Origin: JAJPXC01 sp964520525 | GTDB lineage: Bacteria; Bacteroidota; Bacteroidia; Bacteroidales; Muribaculaceae | Length of the DNA: 64,000 bases | NCBI GenBank assembly: GCA_964520525.1 | Contig: CAZFNR010000001.1 | Coordinates: forward strand, 1-64,000 | Direction of reading: 5' to 3' | Shown here: positions 1-8,697 of the stretch, piece after piece | Numbering within the stretch: position 1 is the stretch's first letter | Layout: each line of letters begins with the position of its first letter | Notes under the pieces: generated by a model | Database searches by the model: none | What the model was told of the DNA's origin: nothing | What the model saw: only the letters and a program-made list of their open reading frames with translations | Made by a program: the position numbers and the translations under genes

Positions 1-52
1 TTGTAGAGTTCTGAAAATCCTTGTGTCCCCGGTTCGATTCCTGGTGGCACCA
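1..52 (+). tRNA. 3' half of a tRNA-Phe(GAA)-like gene (partial or remnant)
   Basis: Bases 11-17 read as an anticodon loop with GAA. They are followed by the 3' anticodon strand, a T-arm whose loop TTCGATT lies at 33-39 between cccgg and cctgg, and an acceptor strand tggcacc at 45-51 with discriminator A52. CCA is not encoded. The bases just before the loop (1-10) do not pair with the 3' anticodon strand, and no D-arm precedes it. Only the 3' half is therefore tRNA-like. It could be a sequence edge, a degenerate gene, or the attachment-site copy left by an element integrated in a tRNA gene. Confidence 0.6.
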
Positions 53-60
53 CTTGCAGA

Positions 61-97
61 AAAGACTTGCAAATCATTGATTTGCAGGTCTTTTTCT
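61..97 (+). terminator. Rho-independent terminator after the tRNA half
   Basis: The arms aaagacttgcaaat and atttgcaggtcttt pair with one G-T wobble. They are followed by a T-rich run, and the hairpin lies just downstream of the tRNA acceptor end. Confidence 0.75.
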
Positions 98-430
98 TTA
101 GGCCTTGGCCGTGCTTCTGCCGCTCCTTGTCAAAAAAAACGACGCGAAAGCGTTTCAAAACGTACCATTCCGTTCCACTTGGTTTCTTTTTGTTTGCGCA
201 AAAAATAGGTCAGTAGCAAAAGAGGGTTGAAATGTTAAGAAAAACGGTCGGGTTGGGGCGGTTTGCGCTTTGAAGTCGTCGATATGGATGGCGCGTGCGT
301 TGACAAGGTGTTGGTGACTTTGTGCGCGGAATGAACGAGTCGCAGGTTGGCATTGGAATCATCCTTAAAAACGGCGTGCGTTGAATTGGCGATAAAAAAG
401 GTGAAAAATGAAAGCTGAGAGGGAGGGGGC
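98..430. other. Intergenic stretch with no recognisable gene
   Basis: The open frames here are short, overlap on opposite strands and resemble no family. I see no tRNA, repeat or insertion sequence. The region separates the tRNA terminator from the complex I promoter. Confidence 0.5.
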
Positions 431-454
431 TTTAAGAAATTTTCTGTATATTTG
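431..454 (+). promoter_or_regulatory. Probable promoter of the nuo-atp operon
   Basis: Tatatttg at 447-454 matches the Bacteroidota -7 consensus TAnnTTTG exactly. A weak ttta-like -33 region lies near 431. The predicted start near 461 would leave about 130 nt of untranslated leader before nuoA. Confidence 0.5.
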
Positions 455-591
455 CACAGCGAAATCGGCACTTCCGTGGAAAGCACTCTTCGTCTCACGC
501 TTATCTTCTTGGTTGTCAGCGTGGTGCGGTGATGTGATTGACTACGGTTCATGCTGTGGTTTTTGTCAAGAAAAAAACATTAACACATAAT

Positions 592-972
592 ATGACATCG
601 TTACAAATTTTCGGAATCGAAAACAACGCTCTGCTCGCTGTGGTTGCCGCCTTGACGGGTGTCGGCCTTGTGGCCTTGGCCATGTGGCTTGCCGGGCTGA
701 TTTCCCCAAAGTCCTACAATCCTCAGAAGGGTGAGGCTTATGAGTGCGGTATCCCAACTCGAGGAAGCAGCATGACGCGTTTCCATGTTGGTTACTATCT
801 GTTTGCTATTCTGTTTCTGATGTTCGACGTTGAGACCGTGTTTCTCTATCCGTGGGCGGTTCGCGCCCGTGAGCTTGGTCCCGACGGTTTGATTAGCATC
901 GCAGTGTTTTTTGGGGTTTTAGTGCTGGGCCTTGTATATGCCTGGCGGAAAGGAGCTCTTGAATGGAAGTGA
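592..972 (+). CDS. nuoA: NADH-quinone oxidoreductase subunit A (NuoA)
   Basis: This is a 126-residue inner-membrane subunit of complex I, in the antechamber region near the quinone site. Three hydrophobic segments are visible (about 13-36, 62-83 and 97-118). The loop after the first carries the family YECG motif, and the second segment ends in FLMFDVETVFLYPWA, typical of NuoA/ND3. The start at 592 is preferred over an upstream ATG at 538, because the extra 18 residues are basic and not found in the family. It overlaps nuoB by 10 bases, which indicates translational coupling. It is the first gene of the operon. Confidence 0.95.
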   Translation: MTSLQIFGIENNALLAVVAALTGVGLVALAMWLAGLISPKSYNPQKGEAYECGIPTRGSSMTRFHVGYYLFAILFLMFDVETVFLYPWAVRARELGPDGLISIAVFFGVLVLGLVYAWRKGALEWK

Positions 973-1568
973 CAACAAAATCAATGCCCTACGAGGCGTT
1001 CAAGGATAACGAATATATCGAGAAGCTCGTCAAGGAACTTCAGGACAGCGGTGCCAACATCGTGGTTGGGACTCTCGACAAGTTGATTAATTGGGGCCGT
1101 TCCAATTCGCTGTGGCCTTTGACATTCGCCACCAGTTGCTGCGGCATAGAGTTTGTGTCGCTCGGGGCGGCGCGTTTCGATATGGCTCGTTTCGGCTGGG
1201 AAGTGGCTCGCTCGTCGCCACGTCAGGCCGATTTCATCATGGTCGCCGGGACAATCGTTAACCGTATGGCTCCGGTGCTGCGACGTCTTTATGACCAGCT
1301 CGCCGAGCCGAAATATGTGATAGCTTGCGGCAGCTGCGCCATTTCGGGCGGCCCGTTCCGCAAGTCATATCATGTGGCCAAGGGTATTGAGGAGATAATC
1401 CCGGTGGATGTGTACCTGCCCGGATGCCCTCCGCGCCCCGAGGCGATGATTTACGGAATCATGCAGTTGTCGCGCAAAATCAAGGTGGAGCGTTTCTTCG
1501 GCGGTGTCAACCGGCAGGAAAAGCAGAAAGAATTTCTTGCATCACACCCGGTAGAGGGGGTTGACTAA
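963..1568 (+). CDS. nuoB: NADH-quinone oxidoreductase subunit B (NuoB)
   Basis: This 201-residue peripheral-arm subunit holds the terminal [4Fe-4S] cluster N2, which passes electrons to quinone. The expected ligands are visible: adjacent cysteines 59-60 in TSCCGIEF, C125 in CGSCAISGGPF and C155 in LPGCPPRPEA. The start at 963 lies inside the end of nuoA; a second ATG at 984 would also fit the family length. It precedes nuoCD, as in other Bacteroidota. Confidence 0.96.
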   Translation: MEVTTKSMPYEAFKDNEYIEKLVKELQDSGANIVVGTLDKLINWGRSNSLWPLTFATSCCGIEFVSLGAARFDMARFGWEVARSSPRQADFIMVAGTIVNRMAPVLRRLYDQLAEPKYVIACGSCAISGGPFRKSYHVAKGIEEIIPVDVYLPGCPPRPEAMIYGIMQLSRKIKVERFFGGVNRQEKQKEFLASHPVEGVD

Positions 1569-1634
1569 TGATTGCGAAGGTTGCAGACCACGATAAAATA
1601 AACCACGAACCATCTATCACATTATATAAGAGAT

Positions 1635-3263
1635 ATGGCAAACATTCAGGAAAAGATCTCAAAATTGTTTCCCGCCGCCACTTTTGAGGAGGGGGAGATT
1701 CTCCAGATCAACATTCCCGACGCCCAGTGGCATCAGCTCGCTACGACGTTGCGCGACGATGTCGACTTGAGTTTTGACTATTTAGTGACGATTGTGGGTA
1801 TGGATTGGACCGATAGCCTCGGCTGTGTCTACTATCTCACATCGACGAAGCACGGGGGACATATATCGGTCAAAGTGGCTACTACTGACCGCGACAATCC
1901 GATGCTGCACTCTGTCGCCGACCTTTGGATGATCGCAGGCATATATGAACGCGAGGTCTATGACTTCTTTGGCATCGTGTTCCTCAACAATCCCGATATG
2001 CGTCGTTTGTTCCTTAGCGTCGATTGGGTGGGTTACCCGTTGCGTAAAGATTATGACGAGGACCCCGCGCTCAATCCCGTCTCTATTGAAAGCGAGCGAC
2101 AGGAGGATAACACTTTCTCGTGGGTTGAAAAGGCTGACGGCGGCGTCGAGAAAAAGACTGTGCCCGTGTTCGCGGAGGAGGATTTTGTTGTCAATATCGG
2201 TCCGCAGCACCCGGCCACTCACGGTGTGTTGCGATTCCGCACCTCTGTCGACGGCGAGACCATTAAGAAGATAGATGTCTACATGGGTTACATCCACCGC
2301 GGCGTGGAGAAGCTATGTGAGAAACTGACATATCCCCAGACGCTCCATTTCATGGACCGTCTTGATTATTTCTCGGCTCACAATTATCACCACTGCCTGT
2401 GTATGTGCATCGAAAAAGCCGCCGGCATCGAGATTTCACGCCGCGCCCAGGTGATTCGCGTGATGATGGACGAGCTTTCGCGCATCGCGTCGCACTGTCT
2501 GTTTATCGGCACATATTGCATGGACCTGGGAGCGACCACGATGCTTTTCTATACGCTCCGCGTGCGTGAAACGATTTTGGACATTATGGAGCGCACTTGT
2601 GGCGCTCGTATGACGTTCAACTACGATTGCATCGGTGGCGTGATGGCCGACTTGCATCCCGACTTTGTCAAGGATGTAAAACACTTGCTTGAAATACTTC
2701 CGAAGAATATCAAGGAATATAACAAGATATTTACCGGTAACGTGATAGCGCAAAACCGCTTGGAAAAGGTGGGCGTTTTGACGCGCGAGGATGCAATCTC
2801 ATATGGTGTGACCGGCCCGTCGGGTCGCGCGTCGGGTTGGGCTTGCGACGTGCGTAAGACCGATCCTTATAGCATCTACTCGGAACTTGAGTTTGACGAG
2901 GTGGTGCGCACCGAGGGAGACTCGATGGCTCGTTTCAAGGTGCGTATGGACGAGATGGCGCAGTCGGCCCGGATACTTGAACAGCTTGTGGACAACATCC
3001 CCGACGGAGAATGTTGCGTCAAAGTACCCAAAGTGCTCAAGTTGCCCGTGGGTCGCTGGTTCCAGCGCGTAGAGGGTTGCCGCGGCGTCTTTGGCATATA
3101 TATCGAGAGCGATGGGGGGACATCGCCCCTGCGCTTGAAGATCGCGCCGCCTTGCTTGCCGCTCGCGGCGGTGGTCGACCACATTACCCAGGGTCACAAA
3201 ATCGCTGACCTTATCACTATCGGCGGCTCGCTTGACTATATCGTGCCCGATATGGACCGTTAA
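1635..3263 (+). CDS. nuoC: Fused NADH-quinone oxidoreductase subunit C/D (NuoCD)
   Basis: This 542-residue fusion joins the 30 kDa NuoC domain (about 20-150, with the conserved region around EREVYDFFGIVF) to the 49 kDa NuoD domain (about 183-542). NuoD begins at NIGPQHPATHGVLRF and ends near DYIVPDMDR. NuoD forms much of the quinone cavity and contacts NuoB and NuoH. The fusion is known in E. coli and in Bacteroidota. About 66 bases separate it from nuoB, and nuoH follows 36 bases later. The length is in the expected range for the shorter Bacteroidota fusion. Confidence 0.96.
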   Translation: MANIQEKISKLFPAATFEEGEILQINIPDAQWHQLATTLRDDVDLSFDYLVTIVGMDWTDSLGCVYYLTSTKHGGHISVKVATTDRDNPMLHSVADLWMIAGIYEREVYDFFGIVFLNNPDMRRLFLSVDWVGYPLRKDYDEDPALNPVSIESERQEDNTFSWVEKADGGVEKKTVPVFAEEDFVVNIGPQHPATHGVLRFRTSVDGETIKKIDVYMGYIHRGVEKLCEKLTYPQTLHFMDRLDYFSAHNYHHCLCMCIEKAAGIEISRRAQVIRVMMDELSRIASHCLFIGTYCMDLGATTMLFYTLRVRETILDIMERTCGARMTFNYDCIGGVMADLHPDFVKDVKHLLEILPKNIKEYNKIFTGNVIAQNRLEKVGVLTREDAISYGVTGPSGRASGWACDVRKTDPYSIYSELEFDEVVRTEGDSMARFKVRMDEMAQSARILEQLVDNIPDGECCVKVPKVLKLPVGRWFQRVEGCRGVFGIYIESDGGTSPLRLKIAPPCLPLAAVVDHITQGHKIADLITIGGSLDYIVPDMDR

Positions 3264-3299
3264 TGAAAAAATCGAACGAAGAAATAGTAATCAATTGTT

Positions 3300-4388
3300 A
3301 TGTACGACTGTTCATCAATAACCGACTGGATCCACAATTTGCTCGGCTCGTTTATGCCTGAGTGGCTTGTCATCACGACTGAATGTGTGTTGATAGGCGT
3401 TTGTCTCTTGTTGGTCTACGCATTGCTTGCGTTGTTCTACATCTATTTTGAGCGTAAGGTTTGCGCCGCATTCCAGTGTCGTATCGGCCCTAACCGCGTG
3501 GGTCCCTTCGGCCTGTTGCAGAGCTTCGCCGATATGTTCAAGATTCTTATCAAAGAGCTTATCACGCTCAATCACATCGACAAGTTCCTTTTTGCGCTCG
3601 CCCCGTATCTGGTGATTATCGCGTCAATGATGGCGTTTGCGGTTCTGCCGTGGGGAAAAGGGTTGCAAATTATCGACTTTAACATAGGTATCTTCTTTCT
3701 TGTCGCTGTCTCGTCAATCGGTGTGCTTGGTATCTTGCTCGCCGGATGGTCGAGCAACAACAAGTTCACGCTAATCGGAGCGTTGCGCTCAGGCGCGCAG
3801 ATGGTCAGCTATGAGCTTTCAATCGGTCTGTCGGTCTTGACGATGGTGGCTTTCGCCGGCACAATGTCGGTGGGCGGTATTGTCGAGCAGCAGAGCAATC
3901 TTTGGTTCTTGTTCTCGGGCCATATCCCCGCTATCATCGCTTTTGTGATATATCTGATAGCCGGCACGGCAGAGACCAATCGCGGCCCGTTTGACTTGCC
4001 CGAGGCCGAGAGTGAGTTGACCGCAGGTTACCACACTGAATATTCCGGTATACACTTCGGCTTCTTCTATCTGGCCGAATACCTTAATCTGTTCATCGTC
4101 GCCGGTGTGGCGTCACTGCTGTTCTTAGGCGGTTGGATGCCTCTCCACATTCCCGGATGGGATGGCTTTAACATGGTGATGGACTACATACCCGGTACCA
4201 TCTGGTTCATAGGCAAAGCGATAGTGTTGTCGTTTGTGATTATATGGTTTAAGTGGACTTTCCCCCGCTTGCGCATCGACCAGCTTCTTTCGCTTGAGTG
4301 GAAATATCTGCTTCCTATCAACCTTTTCAACCTTGTGTTGATGGTGTTGGTTATAATCTATGGTTTGCACTATCCACTGCCAAACTGA
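3300..4388 (+). CDS. nuoH: NADH-quinone oxidoreductase subunit H (NuoH)
   Basis: This is a 362-residue polytopic membrane subunit with about eight hydrophobic segments. It connects the quinone cavity to the proton-pumping arm. The signature ERKVCAAFQCRIGPNRVGP near residues 50-70 and the acidic loop around AETNRGPFDLPEAESEL are clear. It is the last complex I gene before the ATP synthase genes interrupt the series. Only 53 bases separate it from atpD, and I see no terminator between them. Confidence 0.96.
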   Translation: MYDCSSITDWIHNLLGSFMPEWLVITTECVLIGVCLLLVYALLALFYIYFERKVCAAFQCRIGPNRVGPFGLLQSFADMFKILIKELITLNHIDKFLFALAPYLVIIASMMAFAVLPWGKGLQIIDFNIGIFFLVAVSSIGVLGILLAGWSSNNKFTLIGALRSGAQMVSYELSIGLSVLTMVAFAGTMSVGGIVEQQSNLWFLFSGHIPAIIAFVIYLIAGTAETNRGPFDLPEAESELTAGYHTEYSGIHFGFFYLAEYLNLFIVAGVASLLFLGGWMPLHIPGWDGFNMVMDYIPGTIWFIGKAIVLSFVIIWFKWTFPRLRIDQLLSLEWKYLLPINLFNLVLMVLVIIYGLHYPLPN

Positions 4389-4441
4389 TTAATAACAGAT
4401 AGAATAATTTACTGACCCATAAATATAGCCTTTCGTCAATT

Positions 4442-5944
4442 ATGAGCGATAAATTTGGAAAAGTAGTCCAAGTCATCGGCCCGGTGGTCGACGTGATTTT
4501 TGAGGGTGACGACAATACGCTCCCTCCCATTTACACCGCATTGAAGGTGGATCGCCCCGACGGTTCGGAGCTTGTGCTCGAAGTGGAGCAACACATCGGA
4601 GAGGACACAGTGCGTTGTGTGGCGATGGAGAGCACCGACGGTTTGTGCCGCGGAGTCCGCGTAGACAATTTGAATCGTCCGATTGCCGTTCCGACCGGTT
4701 CACAGGTCAAAGGCCGTCTGCTTAATGTCATTGGCGAGGCTATCGACCATCTTCCTGAGCTCAAGCGCGACAACTTGCGCCCTATCCACCAACCCGCGCC
4801 GACATTTGAAGATCTTACCATAGGCACTGAGATACTTTACACCGGCATCAAAGTGATTGACCTCCTTGAGCCTTACAGCAAGGGTGGTAAAATCGGTCTG
4901 TTCGGTGGCGCTGGTGTCGGTAAGACCGTGCTCATCATGGAGCTCATAAATAACATCGCCAAGGGTCATAACGGTTTCTCGGTGTTTACGGGAGTAGGCG
5001 AGCGTACCCGCGAGGGTAACGACTTGCTCCGTGAAATGATTGAGAGCGGAGTCATGAAATATGGTGAGAAATTCAGCGAAGGAATGGAGAAAGGGGAGTG
5101 GAATCTCGCCGATGTCGACATGGAGCAGGTCAAAGAGTCACAGGCTGCGCTCGTGTTCGGTCAGATGAATGAGCCGCCGGGCGCCCGTCTGCGCGTTGCG
5201 TTGACCGGCCTGACGGTTGCGGAGCAGTTCCGTGATGCCGATGGCGGTGGTAAAGAGATTCTTTTGTTTATCGACAACATTTTCCGTTTCACCCAAGCCG
5301 GTTCGGAGGTGTCGGCGCTCCTTGGCCGTATGCCTTCGGCTGTGGGTTATCAGCCTACGCTTGCCTCTGAGATGGGTATGTTGCAGGAACGAATCACTTC
5401 GACTAAAAACGGTTCAATCACTTCGGTTCAAGCAATCTATGTGCCTGCCGACGACTTGACCGACCCTGCGCCTGCCACAACTTTCAGCTTCCTCGATGCG
5501 ACAACAGTGTTGAGCCGTAAGATATCGGAGCTTGGCATCTATCCCGCTGTCGACCCGTTGGAGTCGACATCGCGAATCCTCGACCCGAATATCGTCGGTC
5601 AAGATCACTATGACACTGCTCAGGCTGTCAAACAGTTGCTTCAGAAATATAATGAGCTTCAAGATATTATCGCCATTCTTGGAGTCGATGAATTGTCGGA
5701 TGAGGATAAACTCGTGGTAGCCCGCGCGCGTCGCGCCCAGCGTTTCCTCTCCCAGCCATTCCACGTGGCAGAGCAGTTCACCGGTCTCCCCGGAGTAATG
5801 GTCCCGTTGAGTGAGACTATCCGCGGTTTCAAGATGATACTTTCAGGAGAGATGGACGAATATCCCGAGCAGGCGTTCCTTAACGTTGGCACGATTGACG
5901 AGGCTATCGCCAAGGGTAAGAAGATGCTCGCCGAGGTCGGATGA
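4442..5944 (+). CDS. atpD: ATP synthase F1 beta subunit (AtpD)
   Basis: This 500-residue catalytic subunit of F1 carries the P-loop GGAGVGKT at 155-162. The following region contains VFTGVGERTREGNDL and the Walker B/DELSEED area around ILGVDELSDEDKL. It opens an ATP synthase gene set ordered atpD-C-B-E-F-H-A-G, the usual Bacteroidota arrangement with beta and epsilon first. Here the set lies between nuoH and nuoI. Nothing essential appears missing. Confidence 0.97.
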   Translation: MSDKFGKVVQVIGPVVDVIFEGDDNTLPPIYTALKVDRPDGSELVLEVEQHIGEDTVRCVAMESTDGLCRGVRVDNLNRPIAVPTGSQVKGRLLNVIGEAIDHLPELKRDNLRPIHQPAPTFEDLTIGTEILYTGIKVIDLLEPYSKGGKIGLFGGAGVGKTVLIMELINNIAKGHNGFSVFTGVGERTREGNDLLREMIESGVMKYGEKFSEGMEKGEWNLADVDMEQVKESQAALVFGQMNEPPGARLRVALTGLTVAEQFRDADGGGKEILLFIDNIFRFTQAGSEVSALLGRMPSAVGYQPTLASEMGMLQERITSTKNGSITSVQAIYVPADDLTDPAPATTFSFLDATTVLSRKISELGIYPAVDPLESTSRILDPNIVGQDHYDTAQAVKQLLQKYNELQDIIAILGVDELSDEDKLVVARARRAQRFLSQPFHVAEQFTGLPGVMVPLSETIRGFKMILSGEMDEYPEQAFLNVGTIDEAIAKGKKMLAEVG

Positions 5945-6007
5945 CCGTCTCTTGGATTGGCGTGAACAGAAAAATGGATTATTAACCGAGAAATAAACAA
6001 TCACACA

Positions 6008-6241
6008 ATGACACTTAAAGTGATATCGGCTGAGTCGGTCCTCTTTGAAGGCGAAGTTGAATGGGTATCGTTACCCGGTCAGATGGGGGCGTTCACCGTG
6101 CTTCACAATCATGCGTCGCTTATTTCCACGCTTGTCCCCGGCAAAATGAGCTACGGGCTCGACGGGCAGCCCGTTGAGCAGGAAATCGGCGGCGGGGTGG
6201 TCGATGTCGATAGCAATGTGGTGTCGGTGTGTATCTATTGA
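6008..6241 (+). CDS. atpC: ATP synthase F1 epsilon subunit, short form (AtpC)
   Basis: This 77-residue protein matches the N-terminal beta-sandwich of epsilon (LKVISAESVLFEGEVEWV, then LPGQMGAFTVLHNHASLIS). It lacks the C-terminal two-helix domain that inhibits ATP hydrolysis in many bacteria. Short epsilon subunits are usual in Bacteroidota. Its stop lies 6 bases before the atpB ATG at 6248, with no atpI between. Confidence 0.92.
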   Translation: MTLKVISAESVLFEGEVEWVSLPGQMGAFTVLHNHASLISTLVPGKMSYGLDGQPVEQEIGGGVVDVDSNVVSVCIY

Positions 6242-6247
6242 TTGACG

Positions 6248-7333
6248 ATGAAAAAGTTGTTTCTCATATTGAGCTTTCTTATCGCGGCGGTGGTCTCACC
6301 GTTGCGGATGGCGGCTGATGACCATGACGGTGCGAAGATTGACCCTAAGGGAATCATCTTCGAGCACCTCGGTGATAGCTATGGGTGGGAAGTCCCGTTC
6401 AATCACCATAAACGCATCCCCTTGCCGATAATCGTCTGGGGCAGTGACGGGTTGCACTGTTTCATGTCATCGCGTGTTGCCAATGGAGAGACGTTCGTTG
6501 ACGGTGACGCTACGTTCAAAATCGCCACGGATGGTGACTATAAAGGGAAACTCGTTGAGGTTGTCGACGGCAAGGAGTCGCGTCCTTGTGACTTGTCAGT
6601 CACTAAGAATGTGTTTGCACTGTTCATTACCGTGATTTTGGTGTCTTTCTGCTGCATCATGCTCGCCCGATGGTACAAACGCAAAGGTTTTGAAGCGCCT
6701 CGCAAGGGGCTCGGGCTGTTGGAAACCACAGTCGAGTTTGTTTACAACGGTGTAGTCAAATCGACATTGAAGGAGAACGCTCCCCGATTTGCGCCCTATC
6801 TGTTGACGGTGTTCTTTTTCATCCTGTTCATGAACCTCCTCGGTCTTATCGTTGTGTTCCCCGGCGGCGCAAACTTGACCGGCAATATAGCGGTTACACT
6901 TGTGTTGGCTTTGCTCACGTTTTTCGTGACCAATATATTCGGAACAAAGCATTATTGGAAAGAGATTTTCTGGCCCGATGTGCCTCTGTGGCTGAAGTTT
7001 CCCATCCCGATTATGCCGATTATCGAGGTTTTCGGAATGTTCACCAAACCGGCGGCGTTGACCGTGCGTCTGTTTGCCAACATGATGGGCGGTCATATGA
7101 TAGTCATCGTTTTGACGCTGTTGATTTTCATTTTTGCCGAAATGGGAGCTCTCGCGCTTGGTGCGACTACAGTGCTGTCGATGCTCTTCTCGATTTTCAT
7201 GTTGCTGCTTGATGTCCTTGTCAGTTTCATCCAGGCTTATGTCTTTACGATGCTGTCGACTATATTCATCGCTCTTGCTCAAGAAAAAGCCGAGCATGGG
7301 CACGAAGAGACCGCCGCTCAGGTGGCTAAATAA
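6248..7333 (+). CDS. atpB: ATP synthase F0 subunit a (AtpB) with N-terminal extension
   Basis: This 361-residue stator subunit forms the proton half-channels. It starts with a signal-peptide-like stretch (MKKLFLILSFLIAAVVS) and a soluble segment of about 100 residues. The membrane domain then carries the essential arginine at about R274 in ALTVRLFANMMGGHM. The long N-terminus is common in Bacteroidota. The ATG at 6248 is chosen over the TTG two codons upstream, because the latter offers nothing extra. Confidence 0.95.
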   Translation: MKKLFLILSFLIAAVVSPLRMAADDHDGAKIDPKGIIFEHLGDSYGWEVPFNHHKRIPLPIIVWGSDGLHCFMSSRVANGETFVDGDATFKIATDGDYKGKLVEVVDGKESRPCDLSVTKNVFALFITVILVSFCCIMLARWYKRKGFEAPRKGLGLLETTVEFVYNGVVKSTLKENAPRFAPYLLTVFFFILFMNLLGLIVVFPGGANLTGNIAVTLVLALLTFFVTNIFGTKHYWKEIFWPDVPLWLKFPIPIMPIIEVFGMFTKPAALTVRLFANMMGGHMIVIVLTLLIFIFAEMGALALGATTVLSMLFSIFMLLLDVLVSFIQAYVFTMLSTIFIALAQEKAEHGHEETAAQVAK

Positions 7334-7383
7334 AAATGGAATGAAAAATTAAACTAAATATAACACTTTAAAATTAAAGAATT

Positions 7384-7626
7384 ATGTTATCGATGATTTT
7401 AGCAGACGCCATAGTTGGTCTTGGCGCAAGTATTGGTGCTGGTATCGCCGCAATCGGCGCTGGTATTGGTATTGGTAAAATCGGTGCTGCCGCTATGGAA
7501 GCTATCGCCCGTCAGCCCGAATCGGCCGGCGACATACGTTCCAACATGATTGTGATTGGTGCGCTCGTCGAAGGTGTCGCCCTGTTTGCGGTTATCGTTT
7601 GTATCCTCGCTTTGTTCGTAGCCTAA
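7384..7626 (+). CDS. atpE: ATP synthase F0 subunit c (AtpE), proton-type
   Basis: This 80-residue hairpin of two membrane helices is joined by the polar loop ARQPE (42-46). E63 in LVEGVALF is the ion-carrying carboxylate. Residues that coordinate Na+ in Ilyobacter-type rings (Gln in helix 1, Ser after the Glu, a Tyr further on) are Ile30, Gly64 and Phe68 here, so the ring should carry protons. It is preceded by a 50-base AT-rich gap after atpB. Confidence 0.96.
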   Translation: MLSMILADAIVGLGASIGAGIAAIGAGIGIGKIGAAAMEAIARQPESAGDIRSNMIVIGALVEGVALFAVIVCILALFVA

Positions 7627-7639
7627 TCATTAGTAGCTG

Positions 7640-8137
7640 ATGGAACTATTCACGCCTGAATTCGGCTTGATATTCTGGATGTTTGTCGCATTTGCCGTGC
7701 TGTTTTTCATTTTATGGAAATGGGCGTGGCCTGTGATAATAAAAGGGATAGACAGCCGTGCCGACTTTATAAACAAGGGCGTTGAGTATGCTCAGACTGC
7801 GAAAGAGCAGCTTGACCATGCGAGGGAGGAAGCCGACAAACAGTTGGTAGAAGCCCGTCGCCAACAGGCTGAAGTGCTCCGCGAGGCCGACAAGATGAAA
7901 ACGCAGATTATCGAGGAGGCCAGAGCGGCAGCGCAGAAAGAGGCGCAAAAAGTCATGGATGCCGCGAAGGTCTCTATCGAACAATCACGAAAGGAGGCTG
8001 AGCAGAGTTTCCGTGACCAAGTCAGCGATTTTGCTCTTGAGATTGCTCAAAAGGTGGTTAAGAACCAGCTCGCCGACGATAAAGCCCAGGCAAAACTCGT
8101 CAACTCACTGCTCGATGAAATGGAGCACAATAATTAG
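7640..8137 (+). CDS. atpF: ATP synthase F0 subunit b (AtpF)
   Basis: This 165-residue stator stalk protein has one N-terminal membrane helix (about 6-27, LIFWMFVAFAVLFFILWKWA). A long Ala/Glu/Lys/Gln-rich coiled coil follows, and it dimerises along F1. The length is normal for the family. It begins 13 bases after atpE, and atpH follows 6 bases after it. Confidence 0.95.
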   Translation: MELFTPEFGLIFWMFVAFAVLFFILWKWAWPVIIKGIDSRADFINKGVEYAQTAKEQLDHAREEADKQLVEARRQQAEVLREADKMKTQIIEEARAAAQKEAQKVMDAAKVSIEQSRKEAEQSFRDQVSDFALEIAQKVVKNQLADDKAQAKLVNSLLDEMEHNN

Positions 8138-8143
8138 TATGCG

Positions 8144-8689
8144 ATGAACGAAGGTCTTATTCCAAGCCGATACGCCAAGGCTCTCTACAAGTTCGCTCTT
8201 GAAAAAGGAGCGGCTGAGCGTGTCTTTGGATTGATGAAGTCGTTGACGGCGGCGTTCGCGTCCCAGGAGGGATTGCAGCCGGTGATGTCAAACCCGTTTG
8301 TTTCCGACTCTGACAAGGTGGCTCTTTTAGACACGGCTGCCGGAGCGACGGCTCAGGATTCATGTTTTCATGATTTCCTGAAACTGCTCATTGAGAACAA
8401 ACGCATCTCGTTGGTGAGAGGCATAGCCCTTGCCTATGAGAATCTTTACCGTCACGAAAACAACATCTATCGGGTCAACGTCGTCATGGCCGCGCCAATG
8501 GCCGCTGATGAGGAGACAAGGCTGAAAACGCTTATAGAGAAACATCTCGGCGGAGCGTCTATGGAATATACCCACACGATTGACCCCGGCCTCATCGGAG
8601 GTTTTGTCGTGAACATCGACTCTGAGCGTCTTGACGCTTCGATAAAGAATGAACTCAAACAATTGCGTCTGAAACTTCTTAGCAAATAA
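8144..8689 (+). CDS. atpH: ATP synthase F1 delta subunit (AtpH)
   Basis: This 181-residue protein joins the peripheral stalk to the top of F1. The family start (IPSRYAKALYKFALEKG) and the C-terminal IDPGLIGGFVVNIDSERLDASIKNEL are recognisable. It is tightly spaced between atpF and atpA. Confidence 0.94.
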   Translation: MNEGLIPSRYAKALYKFALEKGAAERVFGLMKSLTAAFASQEGLQPVMSNPFVSDSDKVALLDTAAGATAQDSCFHDFLKLLIENKRISLVRGIALAYENLYRHENNIYRVNVVMAAPMAADEETRLKTLIEKHLGGASMEYTHTIDPGLIGGFVVNIDSERLDASIKNELKQLRLKLLSK

Positions 8690-8697
8690 ACAAGCAA

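Noticed and set aside
1..52. Intact tRNA-Phe gene
   Set aside because: The 5' anticodon strand and D-arm are not present, so only the 3' half can be supported.
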